This document shows, piece by piece, positions 1 to 8,390 of a stretch of 64,000 nucleotides of DNA; within the stretch, counting starts at the first letter, position 1, and each line of letters opens with the position of its first letter. The position numbers and the translations under genes are program-made. Source of the stretch: Immundisolibacterales bacterium. Its GTDB lineage: Bacteria; Pseudomonadota; Gammaproteobacteria; HK1. The stretch is from positions 1-64,000 of the forward strand of contig JAPOPW010000039.1 in NCBI GenBank assembly GCA_026712715.1. Direction: 5' to 3'. The notes beneath the pieces are model-generated. The model had not been told where the DNA came from. It saw only the letters and a list, made by a program, of their open reading frames with translations, and ran no database searches.

Positions 1-480
1 CAAGCGCGTGCGCGAACTCACCCCGCGAGTGTGGAAGTCTCTCTTCGCTCACGACCCCTTGCCATCCCCACTCGGGCACCACAACCACGACCCACCACAC
101 TGAGCGCCGGGCGACAAGTACGGCTCAGATTGCCCGGTTACCTTGCGCAGCATGATCCGGTAATGCACCGTGCACGAGTTCGCTACGAACCACCGTGGCC
201 GGGTAGGCGACGCTCCCCGTCAACGCCGGGCCATTCGTCCCGTGTCGATCACGGACGCCGAAGTTTGGGAGCGAAGTTCTACTGCTCGCTGGGATCCGTT
301 CGGCGCTCGGGGGATAAGCGCGGGGACAGATTAGGCCGAACGGTCGGAAGGTCGCGCCTTCCCTCGGAACTGCGTCACCCCGGTAGAGACCGCGTGTAGT
401 CCGTTCCCCGGGACCCGAACGGTTACGACGACAGTCATCTCTCAGGCGTTGCGTGCGGCGACTGTGGTTGGAATCCAAGT
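1..480. other. No recognisable gene
   Basis: I find no recognisable protein in any frame. Open frames exist on both strands (for example 31-399 plus and 125-478 minus), but their translations are arginine/proline-rich, without domain-like hydrophobic patterning, as expected for chance frames in G+C-rich DNA. The stretch lies outside the tRNA-Arg fragment and may be the far side of an integration site. Confidence 0.5.
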
Positions 481-567
481 GCTTCCCAAAAACTTCCCAG
501 TTTGAAATCCTCGGAAGAATGGGAAGTCCATCAATTCCATTTTTTCTATATTTTTCATAAGGTTATA
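481..567. other. Attachment-site-like flank beside tRNA-Arg fragment
   Basis: This A+T-rich flank lies immediately 3' (minus-strand sense) of the tRNA-Arg fragment. It carries two direct copies of CTTCCCA at 482-488 and 493-499 and an inverted copy, TGGGAAG, near 520-526. The same layout occurs beside tRNA-Lys at 2887-2971, with the paired motif at almost the same distance (about 66-87 nt) from the tRNA 3' end and a shared TATATTT stretch. Short repeats at fixed distance from a tRNA 3' end are typical of tyrosine-integrase arm or accessory sites. No integrase is present, so this is inference. Confidence 0.5.
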
Positions 568-613
568 TGGCGCGCCCGGAGAGATTCGAACTCCCGACCC
601 CCTGGTTCGTAGG
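568..613 (-). pseudogene. tRNA-Arg 3' fragment (displaced att half)
   Basis: On the minus strand the sequence has the 3' half of a tRNA: a CCAGG anticodon-stem strand, a GGGTC variable loop, a five-pair T stem closing TTCGAAT, the acceptor strand CGGGCGC, and GCCA. The GCGCCCG acceptor partner this implies is typical of bacterial tRNA-Arg. The 5' half is absent: upstream of about 613 the sequence does not pair with the anticodon stem. A truncated tRNA 3' end is the usual scar (attR) of an element integrated in a tRNA gene. The matching complete tRNA-Arg is not in this window. Confidence 0.75.
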
Positions 614-771
614 AATGAACAGCGGCGTACGCCTTCACAGCCCGCAACGACGACTCACTCCAAAGTCGATCGCAGAGAATATCGGCTGCACCACATAGAC
701 GTGACGCAAGTGACTCAGTCAGGCCGAGCGAGGCCAGGACCGGACATCGGGGCGAAGGAGCGCAATCGCGC

Positions 772-1302
772 CTACGCGCTTGCTTCCACAGTCCCTGGTG
801 GTAAGCCAATGTCGCGAAGCAGCGCTAGCGCCCGATCAAGCCGGCCGCCGTTGACCTTGCGCCCCTTGCGACGACGCAAAGACTCCTGCCAGTCGTCCTG
901 TCCTTCCTCCTTGACCAGCCAGTTGGCGGTAGCGGCGAGTTCAAGCACGGTAACGTTCGCTTCCTGAAATTCCTGCAGCAAACGCTGGAGCTCGACTCCA
1001 TCAAGCCGGCCGATCATCGCGGGCAACTCATAGCCTTCGTCGGTGAGCTTGAAGATGCTGTAGCGGGCACCATCGACCTGCCGGCGTCCAAACTTCTCCT
1101 CTACGAGCTCGAACGCTTCGGCGTCGGCCACAGCGTTGTCGATGTCTCGGGAGAAGGGACCGTAGTGGTGATAATCGTAGTCGAAGCCGCTCTCGAGTCC
1201 CAACTGGTCCAGCAGATAGACGGTCTTTTGGAGACGAACTCGGCCGACGAGCTGCCCGCCTGCAGCCTTCAGCAAGGCCGCGACGATCTCTTCCCGTTCC
1301 AT
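772..1302 (-). CDS. YwgA/Panacea-like protein
   Basis: This 176-residue protein resembles the YwgA (COG3432) group and, more distantly, the SocA/Panacea (DUF4065) antitoxin domain. The signature is an N-terminal RLQKTVYLL helix (about residues 23-31) followed by YHHYGPFSRDI (about 44-54). The start is ATG 1302 because an excellent AGGAGG lies at 1309-1314; an in-frame GTG at 1308 is too close to it. The stop codon of the HD gene (1305-1307) falls in the gap between this Shine-Dalgarno and the start, so the pair is translationally coupled. As I recall, ywgA lies next to the HD gene ywfO in Bacillus subtilis, so the pairing may be ancient. The function is unknown; an antitoxin or regulatory partner of the HD enzyme is inference. 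Confidence 0.75.
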   Translation of the reverse strand: MEREEIVAALLKAAGGQLVGRVRLQKTVYLLDQLGLESGFDYDYHHYGPFSRDIDNAVADAEAFELVEEKFGRRQVDGARYSIFKLTDEGYELPAMIGRLDGVELQRLLQEFQEANVTVLELAATANWLVKEEGQDDWQESLRRRKGRKVNGGRLDRALALLRDIGLPPGTVEASA

Positions 1303-1304
1303 AA

Positions 1305-2669
1305 TCACCTCCTATTGATCGCGATGTCGCGATCCGCCGCATCCGCAAAGTAGTATCGCGTGAATTGGCGCTTGCTGGCCAGTGCCTCGACAATCTTCGA
1401 CATTTCCGTGATTTCGCGGGGCCCACTGGCGTCGAGAATGTGCAGCTTCTTGTGCATCTTGTCCTCGTCCCCGCCAATTGGCGTATAGATGCCGACCGAG
1501 GCGCTTTCATCCTTGATCACTGCACCGCTGTCGATCTTCTCCCTGAACGTCCGATCAATCCTTCGAGCGGCCTGACGTTGCTTCCCAATGTCGGACCCGA
1601 AGCGACTGATGTCGAGCGCCTTGTAGAGCCGCCGTTCACGAAGTCGTGCCGCCAACTCCGCGACCACAGGGTCATCCCCTCGTCGCATTTTCTCCAGCGA
1701 GCCAGTGATGGCCGAATCGTCAAGCGCAAGGTAGTTCTCGATTGTCTCGCCGCCTGGGGCGAAGAAACGCAGTAGGACCTGGCTCGCCTCCAGTCCTGTC
1801 TGAACCGATGCCCTGTCAGGGTCCACAGCAACCGTCGCAATCCGCCTAAGTAGCGTGCCAATCATGGCTTCGATGCAGCGGGTCGTCTTGTGCAGATAGA
1901 CTTGCTCATGGAGGGTGTAGCGCGACAGCAGGAACTGCTCGGCCGCGGGGAGCGCCTTGAGGTCGAGGCAGAAAGTCGCCACCGTAATCGTGTCCTCCTC
2001 CGTATCGCCCTCAGGGGCGTCGATGACGATGTCGGCGACCCGGACATGCTCCATCAGCCAGTCGAAGTCGATGGCGCCCGCGCCGGTCCCCGTCATCAGC
2101 CGATCGCGCCGTAGGTAGTCCAGGCGATCCGCATCGAATGAGCTCGACACCACGGCGTGATAGATGTCTATTGGATCCTCTGCCGCCAGAAGCGAGGCCA
2201 CCTCCTCTGTGGTACCGGCTCGATACCCCTCGAGCAGGGGACAGACGCCACCGTCGGGATTGCGGATAAGCTCAGCAGTCCATTCCTCGTGCCGCTTCCC
2301 AACCCCGCGCGACATCTGCACCCCTTCGAAGGCGTGGCTGAACGGACCATGGCCTAGGTCGTGCAGAAGGGCGGCGATTATCGCAACTTCGGCGCGATTG
2401 TGGTCGAAGGGCCGGGCGGCGGTGGCCTCGCGCTCAATGATGCGCACCAACTCCCGCGCGACATGAAACACCCCAATGGAATGAGCGAAGCGGCTGTGGA
2501 CCGCACCCGGAAAGACGAACTCCGAGACACCGAGCTGCTTGACCCGCCGAAGTCGCTGGAACTCTGGCGTGTTAATCAGCCTCCAAGCGAGTTGGCCCAG
2601 ATCGTCATTCTCCTCAAAGACGATCAGGCCGTGGACGGGGTCCCGGAGACGTTGTGTGCGAAGTGCCAT
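1305..2669 (-). CDS. HD-domain phosphohydrolase (COG1078/YwfO-like)
   Basis: This 454-residue protein of the COG1078 HD family includes dNTP triphosphohydrolases related to EF1143 and SAMHD1. The N-terminal IRDPVHG-type opening is seen here as RLRDPVHGLI (7-16). The metal-binding set is H63, the H103-D104 doublet (ALLHDLGHGPFSH) and a late aspartate in SSSFDADRLDYL (D181 or D184). It is probably cytosolic and hydrolyses a nucleotide or phosphate ester; the substrate cannot be read from sequence. The start at 2669 has no strong ribosome site. It is co-transcribed with the YwgA-like gene, and the pair sits between two tRNA attachment-like sites. That position and the dGTPase-like fold suggest phage defence by nucleotide depletion, which is inference. 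Confidence 0.85.
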   Translation of the reverse strand: MALRTQRLRDPVHGLIVFEENDDLGQLAWRLINTPEFQRLRRVKQLGVSEFVFPGAVHSRFAHSIGVFHVARELVRIIEREATAARPFDHNRAEVAIIAALLHDLGHGPFSHAFEGVQMSRGVGKRHEEWTAELIRNPDGGVCPLLEGYRAGTTEEVASLLAAEDPIDIYHAVVSSSFDADRLDYLRRDRLMTGTGAGAIDFDWLMEHVRVADIVIDAPEGDTEEDTITVATFCLDLKALPAAEQFLLSRYTLHEQVYLHKTTRCIEAMIGTLLRRIATVAVDPDRASVQTGLEASQVLLRFFAPGGETIENYLALDDSAITGSLEKMRRGDDPVVAELAARLRERRLYKALDISRFGSDIGKQRQAARRIDRTFREKIDSGAVIKDESASVGIYTPIGGDEDKMHKKLHILDASGPREITEMSKIVEALASKRQFTRYYFADAADRDIAINRR

Positions 2670-2886
2670 GGGCGACGGTTCTACAACCGCACTCCGCCGC
2701 CCGTCATCCGATCTAAGGCCTTAAGCACCGGGCACCGGGAGCGGTACTCGTCCGATTGGCTTCGTTCTTCCGCTCGAGGTGCGGACGGTCTCGGTCGGCC
2801 ATCCGATCCCGCATCAGCTTCCATTCCTCCGGAGCGCCAACTCCTCGAGTCCCCCCGCCGTTGACGACGGGAGATTGATTCCTGAT

Positions 2887-2971
2887 GCTTCCCAATTGCT
2901 TCCCAGCGTGGAAATGTCCAAGACATCGACAAACCCTCATTCGTTTTAGTTCCTATATTTCAATCAGTTAT
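2887..2971. other. Attachment-site-like flank beside tRNA-Lys
   Basis: This flank lies directly 3' of tRNA-Lys in the minus-strand sense. It contains CTTCCCA at 2888-2894 and again at 2899-2905, then GGAAATGTCC, and an A+T-rich tail with TATATTTCAAT near 2954-2964. Motif content, order and distance to the tRNA 3' end match the flank of the tRNA-Arg fragment at 481-567. It probably derives from the attP arm of a tRNA-targeting integrative element of the same family. Confidence 0.5.
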
Positions 2972-3047
2972 TGGTGGGCCGTGTTGGAATCGAACCAACG
3001 ACCACCTGATTAAAAGTCAGATGCTCTACCGACTGAGCTAACGGCCC
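2972..3047 (-). tRNA. tRNA-Lys (UUU)
   Basis: This is a complete 76-nt cloverleaf on the minus strand. The acceptor GGGCCGT pairs with ACGGCCC, there is a normal D arm, the anticodon stem has loop CTTTTAA (anticodon TTT, genomic 3012-3014), the T arm contains TTCGAAT, and CCA is encoded at 2974-2972. It appears intact and functional, and probably also marks the boundary of the accessory patch at lower coordinates. Confidence 0.97.
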
Positions 3048-3174
3048 GGCGAGGGAGCGAATGATACCGGATGGGATCGGCGGAGCGGGCGCGATGATGG
3101 CCGCCGGGGGGGGGCGGTATGGCGGCAGCGGAGCGCGGCCGCCCGTGCTTGCGGCGGCGCGGGATGGTCGCGCG

Positions 3175-3522
3175 TCAGTCGGCCGCGGCCGCCGGCTTCG
3201 TGTCGCCGCCCGAGTCCTTCTTCGCCGCCGACTCGGGCTTGGCGCCATCCTTCGCGGCCTCCTTGCCGGCGCCGTCCGCGTCGGGCTTGCCCCCCGAGTC
3301 GCCGGACTGCTTCTCCTTCTTGTCCCCGGCCTTTGCGCCCTTGTCGCGGAAATCGGTCACGTACCAGCCCGTGCCCTTGAGGTGAAACGAGGCCGCGGAA
3401 ATAAGCTTCCTGACCGGTGCCTTCTCGTCGCAGTTGCACTCGGTCAGTCGAGGGTCGCTGAACTTCTGGATGTTCTCGAACACCTTGCCGCACTGCTGGC
3501 ATTCGTATTCGTAGATGGGCAT
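3175..3522 (-). CDS. FmdB-family zinc-ribbon protein
   Basis: This 115-residue protein starts MPIYEYECQQCGK, the classic FmdB/CxxC_CXXC_SSSS opening. CxxC at residues 8-11 and a later cysteine pair in LTECNC (about 28-30) would bind one zinc. After about residue 60 it becomes a low-complexity tail of Lys, Asp, Gly and Ala, as is common in this family. I chose ATG 3522 because the conserved N-terminus begins there, although the frame is open further upstream. The role is unknown; FmdB proteins are proposed regulators. It is a single gene just upstream of tRNA-Lys on the same strand. Confidence 0.9.
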   Translation of the reverse strand: MPIYEYECQQCGKVFENIQKFSDPRLTECNCDEKAPVRKLISAASFHLKGTGWYVTDFRDKGAKAGDKKEKQSGDSGGKPDADGAGKEAAKDGAKPESAAKKDSGGDTKPAAAAD

Positions 3523-3704
3523 CGGCCGTCCTCCAGAGTCACCGGACCGAGGGAACGTGGAGTCGAAGCCGGCGGTTTTCAAGGGCAGGCGCGGATGGAG
3601 GCGCTCGCGGCGCAGAGCCCGTGCGGCCTCCCCCTCCCGCGCCGACTCCGGGTCCGACCCGGCTGGTCCATAATCGCGGTTACCCCCTTCACGGAGCACC
3701 GGAC

Positions 3705-4091
3705 ATGGGCGCGAAGTTCACCCTCGAGATGCTGAACGAAATCCAGGATGCGTTCAACCGCCACGATGTCGACGCGATCCTGTCCTGGTTCGTGGATGAC
3801 TGCGAGTGGCTGATGGCCCGCGGGCCGGACTCTCCCGACGCGCGCCGGCTCCGCGGCAAGCAGGCGATCGGGGACGTGCTGCGCGCCCGATACGAGGTCA
3901 TTCCCGACATGCGCTGGGTCGACATGAAGCACTTCATCTCCGCCTGCGGAACCCGCGCCGCTTCGGAGTGGACCGTGAAGGGAACGCCAGTCGACGGCGA
4001 ACCCATCAACTCGCTCGGCTGCGATCTCTGGTCGTTCCGGGACGGAAAGGTCGTCTGCAAGGACACCTACTGGAAGTTCATCGACTCCTGA
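3705..4091 (+). CDS. NTF2/SnoaL-like domain protein
   Basis: This 128-residue single-domain protein has an NTF2-like (SnoaL) cone fold. It contains an N-terminal helix, FNRHDVDAILSWFVDDCEW, a middle KQAIGDVLRARYEVIPDMRW, and terminal strands including GCDLWSFRDGKVVCKDTYWKF. Members are small isomerases, hydrolases or ligand carriers, and no specific substrate can be assigned. ATG 3705 begins the conserved domain; the open frame upstream is proline-rich and probably untranslated. It diverges from the fmdB-like gene. The following 233 nt to sucD contain only low-complexity GCGGCGG-type sequence. Confidence 0.8.
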   Translation: MGAKFTLEMLNEIQDAFNRHDVDAILSWFVDDCEWLMARGPDSPDARRLRGKQAIGDVLRARYEVIPDMRWVDMKHFISACGTRAASEWTVKGTPVDGEPINSLGCDLWSFRDGKVVCKDTYWKFIDS

Positions 4092-4324
4092 TCGGTCCGG
4101 GAGCTCGCAGCCGGACGTCCGGCCGGAATACCGCGTCGGCTCGGCACGCGCGCGGCAGTGCGGCGGCTACTGCGGCGGTGGGGGTTGCTGCTGCGGCGGC
4201 GGGAGGCTCGCAGGAGGAGGGACTTCGTCGCGCTCGAGGTGAGCACGCGGCCGGACCCGGGCTTCCGCCGCGACGGATCGGTGCCCCGACCGCACGACGA
4301 GACGGGGCGGGACGCGCGGCACGG

Positions 4325-5200
4325 TCAGCCGCGCAGGGCCTCCGCGACCGCTTCGCCGAGCTTGGCCGGGGAGCGCGCGACCCGGATCCCCGCCCGCTCC
4401 ATCGCTTCGATCTTGTCTTCCGCCCGGCCGCTCCCGCCCGAGATGATGGCGCCGGCATGCCCCATCCGGCGCCCCGGCGGCGCGGTGACCCCGGCGATGA
4501 AGCCGGCCATCGGTTTCTTCACCTTCGAGCGCCGGATGAACTCCGCGGCCTCCTCTTCCGCGCTGCCCCCGATCTCCCCGATCATGACGATGGCCTCGGT
4601 CTCGTTGTCTCCGAGGAACATCTCCAGGCAGTCGATGAAGCTGGTCCCGTTGACCGGGTCCCCACCGATCCCGATGCAGGTGGTCTGGCCGAGGCCAGCC
4701 GCCGTGGTCTGGGCGACCGCCTCGTAGGTGAGGGTGCCGGAACGCGACACCACTCCGACCTTGCCCCGGCGGTGAATGTGGCCCGGCATGATGCCGATCT
4801 TGCATTCGCCGGGGGTGATCACTCCGGGACAGTTGGGGCCGATGAGTCGCGTCCGCGAGCCCTCGAGGGCGCGCTTGACCCGGACCATGTCGAGCACCGG
4901 GATCCCTTCGGTGATGCATGCGACGAGCGGGACCTCGGACGCGATCGCTTCGAGGATCGCGTCCGCCGCGAACGCCGGCGGAACGTAGATGACGCTCGCG
5001 TCGGGGGACGTGCGCTCCACCGCGTCGGCCACCGTATCGAACACCGGCAGGCCGAGGTGCTCGCTCCCGCCCTTCCCGGGAGTGATTCCGCCCACCATCC
5101 GCGTCCCGTAGGCGATGGCCTGCTCGGAATGGAAGGTGCCCTGGGCGCCGGTGAACCCCTGGCAGACAACCCGCGTGGCGGCATCGACGAGAACGGCCAT
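4325..5200 (-). CDS. sucD: Succinyl-CoA ligase alpha subunit
   Basis: This 291-residue alpha subunit of the TCA-cycle succinyl-CoA synthetase interconverts succinyl-CoA plus NDP and succinate plus NTP in the cytosol. Hallmarks are the CoA-binding N-terminus [20 protein letters not shown], the [10 protein letters not shown] loop, [25 protein letters not shown], and the phosphohistidine region [16 protein letters not shown] near residue 245. Its ATG overlaps the sucC stop by one base (TGATG), so the subunits are coupled. Length is normal for the family. It is the last gene of the leftward pckA-sucC-sucD cluster. Confidence 0.97.
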   Translation of the reverse strand: MAVLVDAATRVVCQGFTGAQGTFHSEQAIAYGTRMVGGITPGKGGSEHLGLPVFDTVADAVERTSPDASVIYVPPAFAADAILEAIASEVPLVACITEGIPVLDMVRVKRALEGSRTRLIGPNCPGVITPGECKIGIMPGHIHRRGKVGVVSRSGTLTYEAVAQTTAAGLGQTTCIGIGGDPVNGTSFIDCLEMFLGDNETEAIVMIGEIGGSAEEEAAEFIRRSKVKKPMAGFIAGVTAPPGRRMGHAGAIISGGSGRAEDKIEAMERAGIRVARSPAKLGEAVAEALRG

Positions 5201-6396
5201 CAGTGCGCTCCCCGCACGGCTTCGACCACCTTGCGCGCCGCGTCGTCGAGCCCGTCCGCGGAGAGAATGGGCAGGCCCGATTCGGCGAGGATCTTCTTCC
5301 CGATCTCCACGTTGGTCCCTTCGAGGCGCACCACGAGCGGAACCGCGAGGTCCACCTCCCGGGCAGCCGCGACCACCCCTTCCGCCACGATGTCGCAGCG
5401 CATGATCCCGCCGAATATGTTGACCAGGATCCCCTTCACGTTGGGGTCGGAGAGGATGATCTTGAACGCGGCGGTCACTCGATCCCTGGTCGCGTTCCCG
5501 CCCACGTCGAGGAAGTTCGCGGGCTCGCTGCCGTGGAGCTTGATGAGGTCCATGGTGGCCATGGCGAGTCCGGCCCCGTTCACCATGCACCCGATCTCGC
5601 CGTCGAGGGCGATGTAGTTGAGATCGTGGCGGCTCGCCTCGACTTCGGCCGGATCTTCCTCGTCCTCGTCGCGGAGCCGTTCGAGATCGGGATGGCGATG
5701 GAGCGCGTTGTCGTCGAAGCTCATCTTGGCATCGAGGGCGACGACTTCTGCGTCCCCGGTCACGACGAGCGGATTCACCTCGACGATGCTCGCATCGAGG
5801 TCGACGAGCGCCCGGTAGAGGTTCGCGACGAGGCCGGCGCCTGCGCGCGCCGCACCGCCCCGGAGCCCGAGCGCGGACGCGAGCCGGAGTCCGTGGAAGG
5901 GCCGCAGCCCGGTCGCCGGATCGATGGAGACGGTGAGGATCCGGTCGGGGCTCTCTTCCGCAACCTGCTCGATGTCCATCCCGCCCTCGGTCGAAGCCAT
6001 CGCCATTCCCCGCCCCGAGCCGCGGTCCACGAGCATTGCGAGGTAGAGCTCGCGCGCGATGTCGCAGCCCTCCTCCACGTACAGCCGCCGCACCGTGCGC
6101 CCGTTCGCCCCGGTCTGCTTCGTGACCAGAACGCCGCCCAGCATCGCGCCCGCATGCGCGCGCACGTCGTCCAGGGTCGCGGCGAGCCGCACCCCGCCCT
6201 TTCCGTCCGGTGCGCCCGCAAACCGCCCCGCACCCCGTCCGCCGGCGTGAATCTGGGCCTTGACCACCCAGGGTCCGCCGCCGCTCGCCGCGGCCGCCGC
6301 CACCGCTTCATCCACGGAGAACGCGGAGCCGCCACGCGGGACCGGCACGCCGAACCCGCGCAGCAGCTCCTTGGCCTGGTATTCATGGACGTTCAT
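5200..6396 (-). CDS. sucC: Succinyl-CoA ligase beta subunit (ADP-forming type)
   Basis: This 398-residue beta subunit starts [17 protein letters not shown]. An ATP-grasp domain occupies roughly residues 1-240. The C-terminal ligase/CoA domain carries [11 protein letters not shown], the glycine-rich FLDVGGNA and [13 protein letters not shown]. It forms the heterodimer or tetramer with SucD. The start has AGAGAG upstream at a suitable distance. It lies 80 nt downstream of pckA and is probably co-transcribed with it, grouping two enzymes around the C4/TCA node. All expected core motifs are present. Confidence 0.97.
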   Translation of the reverse strand: MNVHEYQAKELLRGFGVPVPRGGSAFSVDEAVAAAAASGGGPWVVKAQIHAGGRGAGRFAGAPDGKGGVRLAATLDDVRAHAGAMLGGVLVTKQTGANGRTVRRLYVEEGCDIARELYLAMLVDRGSGRGMAMASTEGGMDIEQVAEESPDRILTVSIDPATGLRPFHGLRLASALGLRGGAARAGAGLVANLYRALVDLDASIVEVNPLVVTGDAEVVALDAKMSFDDNALHRHPDLERLRDEDEEDPAEVEASRHDLNYIALDGEIGCMVNGAGLAMATMDLIKLHGSEPANFLDVGGNATRDRVTAAFKIILSDPNVKGILVNIFGGIMRCDIVAEGVVAAAREVDLAVPLVVRLEGTNVEIGKKILAESGLPILSADGLDDAARKVVEAVRGAH

Positions 6397-6476
6397 GCAA
6401 GCTCTCTTTCCGCAGTAGGGGGGCGACGCCCCGGACCGGCTCCGGGCGTGACGGACGGGGCGTGACGAACGGGGCG

Positions 6477-8135
6477 CTACATCGCCTCGCGGATTCCGTA
6501 GCAGGCGAACCCCTTCTCCTCGAAGTTGTTTCGGAACATCTCCCGAAGACGGCCGGCGGCGGCATCGTATGCCTCCTTGTCGCTCCACACGGCCCGGGGA
6601 TTGAGGGCCTTCGGATCGACGCCGGGGCAGCTCTTCGGCATCTTGAGCTTCAGCACGGGATGCGTCTCGTATTCCGCGCCCTCGTCGTGCAACCGGCCGT
6701 CGAGGGCGGCGCCGAGCAGGGTGCGCGTCAGGCGGATCGGCATCCGGTCGGCCTTTCCCACGGCCCCGCCCGACCATCCCGTGTTGAGCAGCACGCACCG
6801 GGCCCGGTGACGCTCCATCTTGGTCCGCAGGAGCTCCGCGTAGACGTTCGGGGGGTGCGACATGAATGGCGCGCCGAAGCAGGAGCTGAATGTCGCCTCG
6901 GGCTCCTCGAGCCCCACCTCGGTGCCGGCCAGCTTGGCCGTGAACCCCTGGACGAAGTGGTACATCACGTCCTCGCCGTCGAGGAGGGATACCGGAGGCA
7001 GCACGCCGAAGGCATCCGCGGTCAGGAGCACGATGGTGGTCGGATGTCCTCCGCGCGAACCTTCCGCAACGTTCGGATTGCAGGTCAGCGGATAGGAGAA
7101 TCGCGTGTTCTCGGTGATCGAGGCGTCCGTCAGATCGAGATCCTGCGGATCGGTGTCGTCGAACGCCCGGCCGCGAGGGGACGGCACGTTCTCGATGATC
7201 GTTCCCGGCATCGAGAGCGCGGAGGCGATCACCGGCTCCGCCTCCTTGTCGAGGTTGATGAGCTTCGCGTAGCACCCGTCCTCGAGGTTCGAAAGCCCTC
7301 TCTCCGTCCAGCCGGTCTCGTCGTCGCCGATGAGACGCCGGTTCGGATCGGCGGAGAGGGTGGTCTTGCCGGTGCCGGAAAGGCCGAACATGATCGCCGC
7401 ATCGTCGCGCGCGCCGATGTTGCTCGAACAGTGCATCGACAGGTGTCCGGCCTCGGGAAGCAGGAAGTTCATCACCGTGAAGATGGTCTTCTTGACGATC
7501 CCGCAATAGTCCGCACGCCCGACGACAAGGCAGATCCGGCTCCGGAAATCGATGACGACGGCCCGGTCCGATCGGGTGCCGTCACGCCTGGGGTCGCACC
7601 GGTACGACTGCACGTTGAGCATCGTCCAGCGCTTCGCGTCCGGATCGACGAGCCCGGGCACTTTGCGTGGAAACATGTTGCGGGCGAAGAGCGCATGGGT
7701 GGCGTACTCCCCGACGAAGCGGTAGGGAATCGCGTACGCCGGGTCCACACCCACGCATCCGTCCTGCACGTACAGGGTCGCACCCGAAGCATTCAGGTGG
7801 TCCGTCACACGTTTGAGCAGCGGCTCGAAACGGTCCGGATCGAAGCGCCGGAGGCTGTCCTTCCACCACACGCGCTCCTCGTACTCCGGCCACGCCACCG
7901 CGAACGTGTCCTGCACCGGGCGTCCGGTGCAGGTCGGATCCGTATGGAAGACGAGCGGCCCCTGAACCCCGAGCCGGGTGGCGAATGCCTTGCGCTCCGA
8001 TTCCCCGCCGCCGGTCCGGACCCGGCCGCGATCGTTCGCGATCGCCTCGTGGAAGAGCTGGGAGGGAGAGAGACCGTAACGATAGCGGACCGTCTCGAGG
8101 CCGAGCGTCACCCTGAGCGCGTGGCGGACATCCAT
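6477..8135 (-). CDS. pckA: Phosphoenolpyruvate carboxykinase (ATP)
   Basis: About 552 residues. It catalyses oxaloacetate + ATP to PEP + CO2 + ADP, the first step of gluconeogenesis. Clear family motifs are the Walker-type [14 protein letters not shown], metal-binding [21 protein letters not shown] and a C-terminal [11 protein letters not shown]. The N-terminal substrate loop is unusual: the common TGRSPKDKF appears as TGRPVQDTF, so the catalytic arginine is kept but the Ser-Pro-Lys part is altered. Start choice is uncertain: ATG 8135 (MDVRHALRV) gives the family length, while the open frame extends to 8228. It precedes sucC on the same strand. Confidence 0.92.
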   Translation of the reverse strand: MDVRHALRVTLGLETVRYRYGLSPSQLFHEAIANDRGRVRTGGGESERKAFATRLGVQGPLVFHTDPTCTGRPVQDTFAVAWPEYEERVWWKDSLRRFDPDRFEPLLKRVTDHLNASGATLYVQDGCVGVDPAYAIPYRFVGEYATHALFARNMFPRKVPGLVDPDAKRWTMLNVQSYRCDPRRDGTRSDRAVVIDFRSRICLVVGRADYCGIVKKTIFTVMNFLLPEAGHLSMHCSSNIGARDDAAIMFGLSGTGKTTLSADPNRRLIGDDETGWTERGLSNLEDGCYAKLINLDKEAEPVIASALSMPGTIIENVPSPRGRAFDDTDPQDLDLTDASITENTRFSYPLTCNPNVAEGSRGGHPTTIVLLTADAFGVLPPVSLLDGEDVMYHFVQGFTAKLAGTEVGLEEPEATFSSCFGAPFMSHPPNVYAELLRTKMERHRARCVLLNTGWSGGAVGKADRMPIRLTRTLLGAALDGRLHDEGAEYETHPVLKLKMPKSCPGVDPKALNPRAVWSDKEAYDAAAGRLREMFRNNFEEKGFACYGIREAM

Positions 8136-8320
8136 GGTGGCATTCCGGACCGGTTCGAGGGATTCTCGCACGCCCCCGATCCGGCCCACAACCGCGAATG
8201 CGTCACGGTCTGTCCGAGGCGGCGGCAAGCGCCTGCGGCGGCGAATCGGCGCGCGCGGCGGGTCATCCGGGCGACGGACGTGCCGCCAAGCGGGCCGCCG
8301 GCCTCGCCGGTACCGAGCTC

Positions 8321-8344
8321 CGCTCCCGCCGGCCGGCGGGAGCG
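8321..8344 (-). terminator. Perfect 24-nt palindrome after rho
   Basis: The sequence is a perfect inverted repeat with 10-nt arms (CGCTCCCGCC and its complement) around GGCC. It lies about 47 nt past the rho stop codon and upstream of pckA. It would form a very stable hairpin. No run of T follows on either strand, so it may be an RNA 3'-end stabiliser or pausing site rather than a classic intrinsic terminator. Confidence 0.5.
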
Positions 8345-8390
8345 GACGAATCGGACTGCCGGGATCCGGCGCCGAGATTCCCGGCCGGTC

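Noticed and set aside
555-809. Minus-strand 84-codon frame across the tRNA-Arg fragment
   Set aside because: Its end is a translation of the tRNA T arm (GGREFESLRARH), a common artefact.
613-2886. A complete integrative element bounded by direct repeats
   Set aside because: The two ends involve different tRNAs and there is no integrase or matching direct repeat, so full element boundaries cannot be claimed.
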